Shown one piece after another: positions 1 to 6,730 of a stretch of DNA of 64,000 bases. The position numbers and the translations under genes are program-made. The first letter of the stretch is position 1. Every line of letters begins with the position of its first letter. Source of the DNA: an uncultured bacterium (lineage in GTDB: Bacteria > Verrucomicrobiota > Lentisphaeria > Victivallales > UBA1829); NCBI GenBank assembly GCA_902802585.1, contig CADCMR010000007.1, positions 1-64,000 of the forward strand, read 5' to 3'. The notes under the pieces were generated by a model. It was not told where the DNA came from and did no database searches. It was given only the letters and a program-made list of their open reading frames with translations.

Positions 1-5
1 TTCAT
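1..5 (-). CDS. Start codon of a gene leaving the left edge
   Basis: On the minus strand an ATG ends at base 3 and is preceded by a strong Shine-Dalgarno (AAAGGAGA, + strand 12-19) at a spacing of about 7 nt. Only the first codon and part of the second are inside the window, so the product cannot be named. It is divergent from the WYL regulator at 124, an arrangement often seen when a regulator controls its neighbour; that is inference. Confidence 0.45.
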
Positions 6-39
6 GGCAAGTCTCCTTTGTTTTCGGGCCATTTTTGAT

Positions 40-68
40 TTGACTTTTTCGCGTTTTGCGGGTATAAT
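40..68 (+). promoter_or_regulatory. Sigma70-type promoter of the WYL regulator gene
   Basis: TTGACT at 40-45 and TATAAT at 63-68 are separated by exactly 17 bp, a near-consensus housekeeping promoter. It drives the broken regulator starting at 124. Confidence 0.8.
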
Positions 69-123
69 ATATCATAGCTAATTGCCTTCTTACGTCAGTT
101 AACTTCGGGGAGAAAAAAGAAAA

Positions 124-1058
124 ATGAAAAAATCTTCACCTCAAAAATCGACAAAGGCCCGAAAAAACGGGGAAAATAGCCCATTTGCCGTGTCACGGAA
201 CATGCAGATATTCCGGATAGCCAGGATTGTCTCGCTTTTGAAGAAGAACAGCTGCCCGACAGCGGAGGGGTTGCTTCGCGAATATGATAACTTGAGCACC
301 GGCGACGGGAAGCTCATGCGCGCCAAGTACAGTATTCGAACGGTCTACCGCGACATTGACGCGCTCAGAAACGAATTCGACTGCCCGATCAAGTTCGACC
401 GCCGGACAAACACATATTACCTTCAAGACCGCAATTGGGACTTCAACTGCCCGGCAAATCTTTCGGAATCGGCCATGCTGGCGCTCATTATCGGCGGCCG
501 CATTGCTGAAGACATTTTCCCCGAACCCGTGCGCGGACGCATTTCCAGAGCCGTGGACGAGATTTTGAAGTCGAACAGCCCGGAGTTTCTGGAGAAGACG
601 CTTGTGAAGTCATTGAAGGTGTTTGCCGAGGGGGGAGTTGCGGAGAACCCCGCTGTCTTTGCCACCGTGTTCGAAGCCTGGCAGAAACACCGTCGCCTGC
701 ACATCGTGTACGCGGAGCAAGGCGGTGAAGTGGAACGCAACATCGACCCGCACGTCATGTTCCTGTATCTTCATGAATGGCGCACTAAGGCATACTGCCA
801 TCTGCGGAAAGCAGAGCGTACTTTCGTGATCAACCGGATCAAGAATGCGTACATGCTTCCGGAATCGTTCACCCCGAAACAAGCCATTATTGATTCCGTT
901 ACCCTCGACGAAATCGTACCATCCCGAAAGTTCCTGCAGAAGTCGTCGTGCCGTGGATTCTGTCGCAGAAGGGCGAGGCCGTGCCTCTGGAGCCGCCGGA
1001 GATCGTCGAGGCTGTCAGAAAGGGCGCGCAGGCCATTCTGGATGGATTGAAGAAATAA
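124..1058 (+). pseudogene. WYL-domain transcriptional regulator, frame-broken C-terminus
   Basis: The reading frame from 124 encodes an N-terminal helix-turn-helix (residues about 25-95) and the start of a WYL ligand-sensing domain ending in a typical FVINRI strand (about residue 236). After roughly residue 260 the frame turns into Arg/Ser-rich junk and stops at 1050. A different frame (codons starting at 918) reads PAEVVVPWILSQKGEAV followed by a conserved PPEIVEAV segment and stops at 1056-1058; this is the usual WYL C-terminus (the WILS...LEPP pattern). The middle of the WYL domain, about 55-60 residues in relatives, is absent between the two pieces. The best reading is an internal deletion with a frame change, leaving a truncated regulator that may still bind DNA. 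The upstream promoter and the GGGGAG ribosome site are intact. Confidence 0.75.
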
Positions 1059-1123
1059 AGAGATCCTCTGTTCTCAAAACAATCAAACACCAAAGATTCC
1101 TTAAAACATATGGAGGAACTAAT

Positions 1124-2407
1124 ATGTCTCCTAGAATAAGAAAGGCCGATAAGGACTTAAATGAGGACTTGATTATAAAAAAAGACGTTCTCGTTAAGTG
1201 TATGAACAAAAGTCTAACATCGGTTGTAGTTCCGGACTATGTTAAGATAATCAACAAAGGTGCTTTTGAAGGCTGTTCCAACCTGAATACGATAGTTTTA
1301 TCGGACAGCGTGACGGAAATTGGCAGCGATGCCTTTAACGGCTGTTCCAACCTGACCTCGGTTGCTATTCCTGATAGCGTGTGTATAATCGGCCCCGGAG
1401 CTTTTTGGGGATGTTCCAGTTTGACCTCGGTTAAGATTCCGATAAGTGTAACAGAAATAGCCCCTGGGACTTTTTGGGGATGTTCCAACTTGGTTTCGGT
1501 CGTGATTCCGAACAGTATAGCGGAAATTGGTACCAGTGCCTTTAGCCGCTGTTCTCGTTTGGCCTCAGTCGAAATTCCGAACAGCGTGATGGAAATTGGA
1601 GAATATGCTTTTAGTTTTTGTTCACATTTGAACTCAGTCGAGATTCCAGATAGTGTGACAAAAATTGGCGACTACGCGTTTAGTGGTTGTTCCAGCTTGA
1701 ACTCAATCGAGATTCCTAATGGAACTATAATCGGAACCAATACTTTTAGCGACTGTTCCAGCGGATTCCATTGTCGTCGTGTTGGAGAAAAAGAGATGTT
1801 GATAAAAGAACTCCAACATGCTGCGATTTTGGGAAATGTTATTGCACAGTTTACGCTTGGCGATTGTTATTATACAGGTAATGGCGTCGAAAAAAACTAT
1901 GCTGAAGCCGTTAAATGGTATCGTCAAGCAGCAGAACAGGGCGATTCAGAAGCTCAATTTGCACTTGGCGAATGCTATTATCAAGGAATTGGCCTCAAAG
2001 AAGACAAGGCTAAAGCTGCAAAATGGTTCCACAAAGCTGCAACACAGGGAAATGACAGAGCTCAAAACAAACTTCGCAAATGTTTTCATATTGATATAGG
2101 TAGCAAAAAGAATGTTATCGAAGCTGGCGTTCCCAAAGAAGAAAACAACAGAAAACCTGAGGTTGAAGAACCAAATGATCTAGTCGAAGAAAGCGATTTG
2201 GATTATCTTGACGAAACTGAAGATTGGGACGCGTTCATAGAGGAAGATGGAGATGAGGAAGAGGAATTATTGCATTCCTGTGTTCCAGAATCTGAAGAAG
2301 AATCTGAAGAATTTGAAGAATTGAGTGGTCTAGATTATCTTAATGAAATAGAAGACTTGGATGCATTCATAGAGGAAGAAGAATCAGCATTGTTCCGTGA
2401 AAAATAA
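1124..2407 (+). CDS. BspA-type leucine-rich repeat protein with Sel1 repeats and acidic tail
   Basis: 427 residues from ATG 1124, preceded by GGAGG at 1112-1116; the frame is open further upstream, but that part is the out-of-frame tail of the broken WYL gene. Eight 23-residue BspA/LRR_5 repeats (pattern LxSVxIPxSVxxIGxxAFxxC) fill residues about 28-210. About two and a half Sel1 repeats follow (pattern A..G...AQ..LG..YY.G.GV). The last ~75 residues are very acidic and contain an internal duplication (DLDYLDETEDWDAFIEE and GLDYLNEIEDLDAFIEE). No signal peptide is visible, although BspA proteins are usually surface exposed. The codons are clearly AT-richer than the neighbouring core genes, suggesting recent transfer. 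Both repeat families mediate protein-protein contact; the partner is unknown. Confidence 0.8.
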   Translation: MSPRIRKADKDLNEDLIIKKDVLVKCMNKSLTSVVVPDYVKIINKGAFEGCSNLNTIVLSDSVTEIGSDAFNGCSNLTSVAIPDSVCIIGPGAFWGCSSLTSVKIPISVTEIAPGTFWGCSNLVSVVIPNSIAEIGTSAFSRCSRLASVEIPNSVMEIGEYAFSFCSHLNSVEIPDSVTKIGDYAFSGCSSLNSIEIPNGTIIGTNTFSDCSSGFHCRRVGEKEMLIKELQHAAILGNVIAQFTLGDCYYTGNGVEKNYAEAVKWYRQAAEQGDSEAQFALGECYYQGIGLKEDKAKAAKWFHKAATQGNDRAQNKLRKCFHIDIGSKKNVIEAGVPKEENNRKPEVEEPNDLVEESDLDYLDETEDWDAFIEEDGDEEEELLHSCVPESEEESEEFEELSGLDYLNEIEDLDAFIEEEESALFREK

Positions 2408-2441
2408 GAGAAAGAAGCTTTTTTCGGCGAAGCAGGTCGGT

Positions 2442-2488
2442 TCTCCGTTCTCTGTGATGTCGGCATAAAGCCCGACCCCAACTTTTTT
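2442..2488 (+). repeat. Direct repeat copy 1 flanking the symporter gene
   Basis: About 46 bp matching 3623-3669 with five substitutions over the first 35 bp, one single-base indel, then an identical CCCAACTTTTT end. Both copies lie in the same orientation, outside the symporter gene. Read on the minus strand both can encode VGLYA(D/N)(I/V)TEN, so the repeat may be a leftover coding fragment. Confidence 0.65.
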
Positions 2489-2535
2489 TGTGGACTTTGT
2501 GTAAGGAAAAAGCCGTAAGGATTCCGATACGCGAA

Positions 2536-3480
2536 TCACCTGGAAGAACTGTTGTTCCTTCCCCGACGTCGATGCTCCGCGAGGTGGCGCACTCCCGTGG
2601 CGAAGACCGCTCCGGAAAGGTTGTGCCAGATGCCGAAGAGCGCCCCAGGCAATGCCGCGGCACCGCCGAAGAACTTCAGCGCCAACGCTGCCGCCAAACC
2701 GGAATTCTGCATTCCGACTTCGATTGCGATGGTTATGGATGTTCGATCGTCGCACCGGAGTAGCCGCGCACATCCGTACCCTGCCGCCATGCCGGCAAGG
2801 TTGTGCAGAATCACCGCCGCAATGACCAAAGCCCCGCACTCGGAAACCTTGTCGGCGTTCAATGCGACGATGATCCCGATTGCGAGAACGATCCCGACCA
2901 CCGACACGATGGGGCAGACCTTGTTCAACACCTCCGTGTGACGGCGACAGAGGCGATTGATCACGATCCCGAGGCTGACGGGCAACGCGACCACGTACAG
3001 GATGCTCCTGAACATAGCCCATGCCGGGACATGCACCGTCTGACCGAGATACAGCGATGACAGAAGTGGCGTGAGGACGATGCCCGCTACGGTCGAGCAC
3101 GCGGTCATGGTTATGGACAGCGCCACGTCTCCGTCCGCGAGGTAGGTTATCACGTTGGAGGCGGTGCCGCCTGCAACCGTGCCGACGAGGACAAGCCCGA
3201 TGAACTGTTCCCTCGGGAGTTGGAGCATGTGCCCGATGACAAACGCAAGAAACGGCATGAGCAGGAATTGCAGGAGCATCCCTGTCAGCACAGCGAGCGG
3301 ACGTTTCTCCGTCAACCGAAAATCCCTGACCGATAACGTCGTTCCCATACCGAGCATGATGATGCCCAACAGCGGCTCGACCAGAATTTTCCCTGGCGTC
3401 AGCAGCTGCGGCCATTTGCAGGCGATCATCGATACCAACACCGCCGTGAGCGGAAAGAATTTGACAGTGAGATTTTGCAT
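2536..3480 (-). CDS. Bile acid:sodium symporter (SBF/BASS) family transporter
   Basis: 314 residues, about nine to ten hydrophobic segments covering nearly the whole length, which fits inner-membrane BASS carriers. Family signatures are visible: the glycine-rich GTVAGGTASNVITYLA stretch (about residues 100-115), which in the family lies in the substrate/Na+ crossover, and EVGMQNSGLAAALA near residue 250. Relatives co-transport sodium with bile acids, pantoate, keto acids or other organic anions; the substrate cannot be inferred here. The gene is monocistronic, has its own promoter at 3522-3550, and is bracketed by a direct repeat, so it may have arrived as a unit. The C-terminal 12 residues are Arg/Ser-rich and probably cytoplasmic. 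Confidence 0.85.
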   Translation of the reverse strand: MQNLTVKFFPLTAVLVSMIACKWPQLLTPGKILVEPLLGIIMLGMGTTLSVRDFRLTEKRPLAVLTGMLLQFLLMPFLAFVIGHMLQLPREQFIGLVLVGTVAGGTASNVITYLADGDVALSITMTACSTVAGIVLTPLLSSLYLGQTVHVPAWAMFRSILYVVALPVSLGIVINRLCRRHTEVLNKVCPIVSVVGIVLAIGIIVALNADKVSECGALVIAAVILHNLAGMAAGYGCARLLRCDDRTSITIAIEVGMQNSGLAAALALKFFGGAAALPGALFGIWHNLSGAVFATGVRHLAEHRRRGRNNSSSR

Positions 3481-3521
3481 GGAGTACTCAAAAAAAAGTG
3501 AGCGTATTAAGCTTCGTTTTA

Positions 3522-3550
3522 AGTATAGCGCAACAGAATCGCATTGTCAA
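3522..3550 (-). promoter_or_regulatory. Promoter of the SBF transporter gene
   Basis: On the minus strand TTGACA (3545-3550) and TATACT (3522-3527) are 17 bp apart, preceded by the GC seen before many -10 boxes in this window. The start codon is about 42 bp downstream of the -10. Confidence 0.85.
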
Positions 3551-3622
3551 ACGAATAAACTCATTTTGATAAAAAAAAAACCGTTGCCGTACCATTCGAA
3601 GTCATTTTACGGCCTAGTGGGC

Positions 3623-3669
3623 TTTCTGTTCTCTGTGACGTTGGCATAAAGGCCGACACCCAACTTTTT
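3623..3669 (+). repeat. Direct repeat copy 2 flanking the symporter gene
   Basis: Second copy of the repeat at 2442-2488, in the same orientation, about 1.2 kb away, upstream of the transporter promoter. See copy 1 for the comparison. Confidence 0.65.
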
Positions 3670-4125
3670 AAAAAATGCCCCGCGTCAGGACTTGGATTAT
3701 GCTTAACTGCTTTCACCATACCAGAAACAGGTACGAAATCTTGCAATATAAGCTCAACATGCCCTCTCGCTGGATAGGTTGGAAGCACAATATTAATCCA
3801 GGTCATAACGCGAAAACTCATGCTATAATTATGAGCGTTGTTCTGTTGACATCGCAGCACTAAAGTCAAAACAAATAGTTGCGTTCAGATTACACTGTCC
3901 GAACTTGGGGACAAACTTATAATATTTGCAAGCATGTTGCGGCGGTTTTATGCCGGTTTGCGATGGCATATCAACTTTTCGTTAGGACTCGGTACCCCGA
4001 CCCCACAGAGAATCAGAGAATTTAAGGAGCAAAAAAGGCCGAAAAAGGACTGTTTTGGGGTTCTCTGATTCTCCGGCCTTCCTTTTGAAAAGGCGAGAAA
4101 AAAGCCCGTTTTGAGGGTGAAATGG
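3670..4125. other. AT-rich gene-free stretch
   Basis: No convincing gene on either strand. It contains an orphan extended -10 (TGCTATAAT, TATAAT at 3824-3829) without a good -35, and the inverted repeat at 4008-4073. A short unannotated RNA starting near 3836 is possible but unsupported. Confidence 0.4.
4008..4073. repeat. Inverted repeat with 13-bp perfect arms
   Basis: GAGAATCAGAGAA at 4008-4020 is the exact reverse complement of 4061-4073, with a 40-nt purine-rich loop. It lies 52 bp beyond the tmRNA terminator. No T-run follows directly, so it is not a typical terminator; it may be a REP-like or mobile-element remnant. Confidence 0.55.
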
Positions 4126-4169
4126 TAAAATAAATATCGGGTTACGGATATCAGGACATCCGTAACCCG
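4126..4169 (-). terminator. Rho-independent terminator of tmRNA
   Basis: Twelve-base perfect arms CGGGTTACGGAT (4138-4149) and ATCCGTAACCCG (4158-4169) with an 8-nt loop, followed on the minus strand by a T-rich ATATTTATTTTA tract (4126-4137). It lies 11 nt beyond the mature tmRNA 3' end. Confidence 0.85.
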
Positions 4170-4180
4170 TCCAAACGCAA

Positions 4181-4537
4181 TGGTGGAGGTGAGGGGAGTC
4201 GAACCCCTGTCCTGAGAAGGCATAGCGGCAACGTCTACATACATGTTTTGCCTTTGATGCTTATCGTCGCGCCGGGAGCCGGCAAACGGGCTTCTTTGCG
4301 ACTATTCCGTCTGAAATCTCGTTCCATGGCGGCGGAAAAACCATGAGAACCAGGACGCGGATTGTCGCCTTGTTCCCCCAGCGCCCGTCGGGGAGAAGAC
4401 GTCGCCGCAGCTAATCAGGCAGCGAGTGCGTACTCTTCGTTCGCAGTTATTGGATTGACCGATGATTAACGAGGCCAACGATCATCCTCGGTATGCAGTT
4501 GACGTTCAGCGCGACCAGTCGAAACCGGGACACCCCC
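4181..4537 (-). ncRNA. ssrA: Transfer-messenger RNA (tmRNA)
   Basis: Works in trans-translation: charged with alanine, it frees stalled ribosomes and adds a degradation tag. The 3' end has a T-arm (GGGGTTCGACTCCCC) and an encoded CCA; the 5' end GGGGGTG pairs with CACCTCC of the 3' end to form the 7-bp acceptor stem (one G-U pair). The 357-nt length is typical of one-piece tmRNA. The tag frame, starting at a GCG resume codon, reads ANEEYALAA then TGA; nine residues ending in the universal ALAA-type degron. The stop is followed by TTAG. Own promoter and terminator are present. Downstream pseudoknot stems were not drawn in detail. Confidence 0.95.
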
Positions 4538-4558
4538 ATGCAACAGTTGATATCATTT

Positions 4559-4586
4559 ACTATACATCGTCTCTGGAAAAAAACAA
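4559..4586 (-). promoter_or_regulatory. Probable promoter of tmRNA
   Basis: Minus-strand TTGTTT (4581-4586) and TATAGT (4559-4564) spaced 16 bp. The -10 lies about 21 bp upstream of the mature 5' end, leaving a short leader to be removed by RNase P. Confidence 0.6.
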
Positions 4587-4717
4587 TGGGCAAATCTGAA
4601 AAAAAATGATTTTGACGGCAAAAAACTTGTTGTCGCTGAATTGCAATCCGGAGCGAAAACCGGTTCGCCGTGTTTTCCCGGCGCTTACTGTTATGGTCAG
4701 ACAAAAGCTCTCAGCTC

Positions 4718-5570
4718 TCAACCAGTTGTCTCCGGGAATAACGCCGGGAACATGCGGCGGAGCGTTTCCACGACGACGTTGGAGTTTGCGCCGTCGAAAT
4801 CATCGTTCACGGATTCGCGCGCGATGATCGTGTCACCTTCTTTCAAGCTCAATATCGCACCGGAAGCTCTGTTCGGACGGAATACGATCGCCCGGGGCAT
4901 GCGGACAAGCTCCGTCGTGTCGCAGATCGCGCAGAACCGCCGGAAGATTTTACGTCCGCGTTCCGACGAAAGGTCCAGCTCAACTCCCAGTACAAGCCGA
5001 CCTCCGGCGGGCGGAGCGCAACGATAAACTGTCCGTCATAGAGTTTGTCGAATTCGACGGGCATGGCATCCTCGTACTTAGGGCAGTGCGGAGAGAAGCG
5101 GCATCCTTCGAGCTTGTTGACCTCGGCGCAGAGGGATTCATCGGTCACTTGGCAGATCGGGGTGTCCTCCAGAACAGAATGTTCCGTTGAGGAGGATAGA
5201 ACATCGGCACTCTGCCGGAGCAGAAGCGGATATTTATGGCACAGCGTCTCTTTCACGAGGGTGGATCGGTATGCGTCGAAATGTTCATCAACGCTTTCCC
5301 GCATGATGACCGTATCGCGATCCTTCAAGCTCAACGTCGCGCCGGAGCCGCCGCCCGGAGAAAACACCAACGGGATCATCCGTTCCAACACGGAATCCTC
5401 GAAACCATAGCAGAACGAATCATAGATTTCGCGGCCGCGTTCCGACGAAAGGTCCAGCTCAACACCCAGTACAAGCCGGCCTCCGGCGGGCGGATGCGGA
5501 CGAACGCCGGGGACGCCCGGTAAGCATCGTCCAATTCGTCGCGGATGTCATGGAAGATTCCCCTGCTCAT
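4718..5570 (-). pseudogene. Tandemly duplicated unknown gene with identical frame break in each copy
   Basis: Two diverged copies of a domain of about 130 residues run head to tail directly after rluB (start ATG 5570, 1 nt after the rluB stop). Copy 1 opens MSRGIFHDIRDELDDAYR and copy 2 has the equivalent EFDKLYDGQFIVALR; both then need a shift of -1 (or +2) to continue as PPAGGRLVLGVELDLSSER, then (E/K)I(Y/F)..FC, and later GATLSLKDRDTVIMRESV (copy 1) or GAILSLKEGDTIIARESV (copy 2). The break falls inside a 61-bp block (5434-5494 and 4955-5015) that is 58/61 identical although flanking sequence is strongly diverged. The three differences are third positions of Gly codons in the downstream frame. 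I do not recognise the family. It is either a decayed gene homogenised by gene conversion or one with recoding. Confidence 0.6.
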
Positions 5571-5571
5571 C

Positions 5572-6342
5572 TTAATCGCCGACATGAGTTTTCTTTACAG
5601 GGGCAGCAGGCTTTTTCGCCGGGGAAGCAGAGGCAAGGGCGAGCAGGGCTTCGGCAGGGGTGAGTTTGCGCCACTGTCCCATCGGGAGGCCGCCGAGACG
5701 GAGTCCGCCGACGGCGATGCGCTTGAGCCTGCGCGTGCGGTTGTCGAGCGATTCCAGCATACGGCGGATTTCGCGGTTTTTTCCCTCGCCGAGGATGAAG
5801 ATGTAGCGACCGGGCGCCTCGGCGCGGATGGAGAGAGCGCGGAGCGTTTCGCCGTCGTTCTGGACGCCCGTGGTGGTGAGGAGCCGGATGTCGGCGGGGG
5901 TGAGCGGCCGGTCGGTGGTCACCTGGTAAGTCTTGCGCGTGCCGTGGCGCGGATGCGTGAGCTTTTCGATCCATGCGCCGTCGTTGGAGAAGAGGATGAG
6001 ACCCTCGCTGTTCTTGTCAAGGCGGCCCGCGGAAACGAGGCGGACGCCAGGGATATGGATTAGGTCCAGCGCTTTTTTCGGGGCGTGCGGATCGTCGGAG
6101 GTGCAGACATAGCCGCGCGGCTTGTGCAGCATGACATAGACGTACGCGCGGACGGGCTCAATGACTTTTCCGTCCAGCGTCACGCGGTCATCGGGTCCGA
6201 TGCGGATGGAGGGATCGGTGCGGACTTCGCCGTTGACGGACACATGCCCGGTCTTGATGAGTTCGGCGGAATGCCGCCGGGAAGCGGCCCCGGAGGCCGC
6301 CAGGAACTTCGTGAGGTTCGGGTTCGGATCGGAATCCGGCAT
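5572..6342 (-). CDS. rluB: Pseudouridine synthase, RluB/RsuA family
   Basis: 256 residues. An N-terminal S4 RNA-binding domain (residues about 8-65, LTKFLAASGAASRRHSAELI) is followed by the RsuA-type catalytic domain. The catalytic Asp lies in GRLDKNSEGL (about residue 107), and the C-terminal GKNREIRRML motif is present. The enzyme isomerises a uridine in rRNA, most likely in the 23S peptidyl-transferase region. The Ala/Pro/Lys-rich tail is a common addition in GC-rich genomes. It is the second-last gene of the leftward block starting with the pseudopilins, 4 nt after the small HTH gene. RluE or RsuA identity cannot be excluded without alignment. Confidence 0.85.
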   Translation of the reverse strand: MPDSDPNPNLTKFLAASGAASRRHSAELIKTGHVSVNGEVRTDPSIRIGPDDRVTLDGKVIEPVRAYVYVMLHKPRGYVCTSDDPHAPKKALDLIHIPGVRLVSAGRLDKNSEGLILFSNDGAWIEKLTHPRHGTRKTYQVTTDRPLTPADIRLLTTTGVQNDGETLRALSIRAEAPGRYIFILGEGKNREIRRMLESLDNRTRRLKRIAVGGLRLGGLPMGQWRKLTPAEALLALASASPAKKPAAPVKKTHVGD

Positions 6343-6346
6343 CGGG

Positions 6347-6709
6347 TCAGTCGTCGTTTTTCTCGGCTTCCACGGCGGCGAGATGCTTTTTTGCGAGCTG
6401 GATGATCTCCATGAGCTTCTGGCTCTGGACGTCCGGCGGGAGGCTGTCGAACGCGTCGAGCAGGATCTTCTGGTCGGCGGTCATCTCGATCTCGTATTTG
6501 ACCTTGTCGCCGTCCTTCGGCAGGTAGGCGGTGAGGAGCGGCTGGAGCTTCAGCCAGGTGTCCTTCTGCATGACCTCGGTCTCGCGGCGCATGTATTTGG
6601 AAATGGTGTTGGCGCTGACGTTCACGCGGCTGGCGAAGTCGGCGACGGAATCGTAGCCGTCGGCGATGCATGCGTGCAGCGCCTTGACGATGTCTTCTGT
6701 GATCTTCAT
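6347..6709 (-). CDS. Small helix-turn-helix protein
   Basis: 120 residues. The N-terminal 45 residues form a probable lambda-repressor/MerR-like helix-turn-helix (DSVADFASRVNVSANTISKY), followed by a helical segment ending in AKKHLAAVEAEKNDD. No other domain is recognisable. Between the kinase (21 nt upstream) and rluB (4 nt downstream), so almost certainly in their transcript; it may be a DNA-binding regulator of the block or a toxin-antitoxin-style antitoxin without visible partner. The role is inferred from the fold only. Confidence 0.7.
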   Translation of the reverse strand: MKITEDIVKALHACIADGYDSVADFASRVNVSANTISKYMRRETEVMQKDTWLKLQPLLTAYLPKDGDKVKYEIEMTADQKILLDAFDSLPPDVQSQKLMEIIQLAKKHLAAVEAEKNDD

Positions 6710-6730
6710 GCTTGGTTGCCCCCGGTTTGT

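Noticed and set aside
4849..5391. A normal stand-alone gene of 180 residues
   Set aside because: Its first residues are mid-domain and its end is out-of-frame sequence; the homologous copy shows the true domain needs frame changes.
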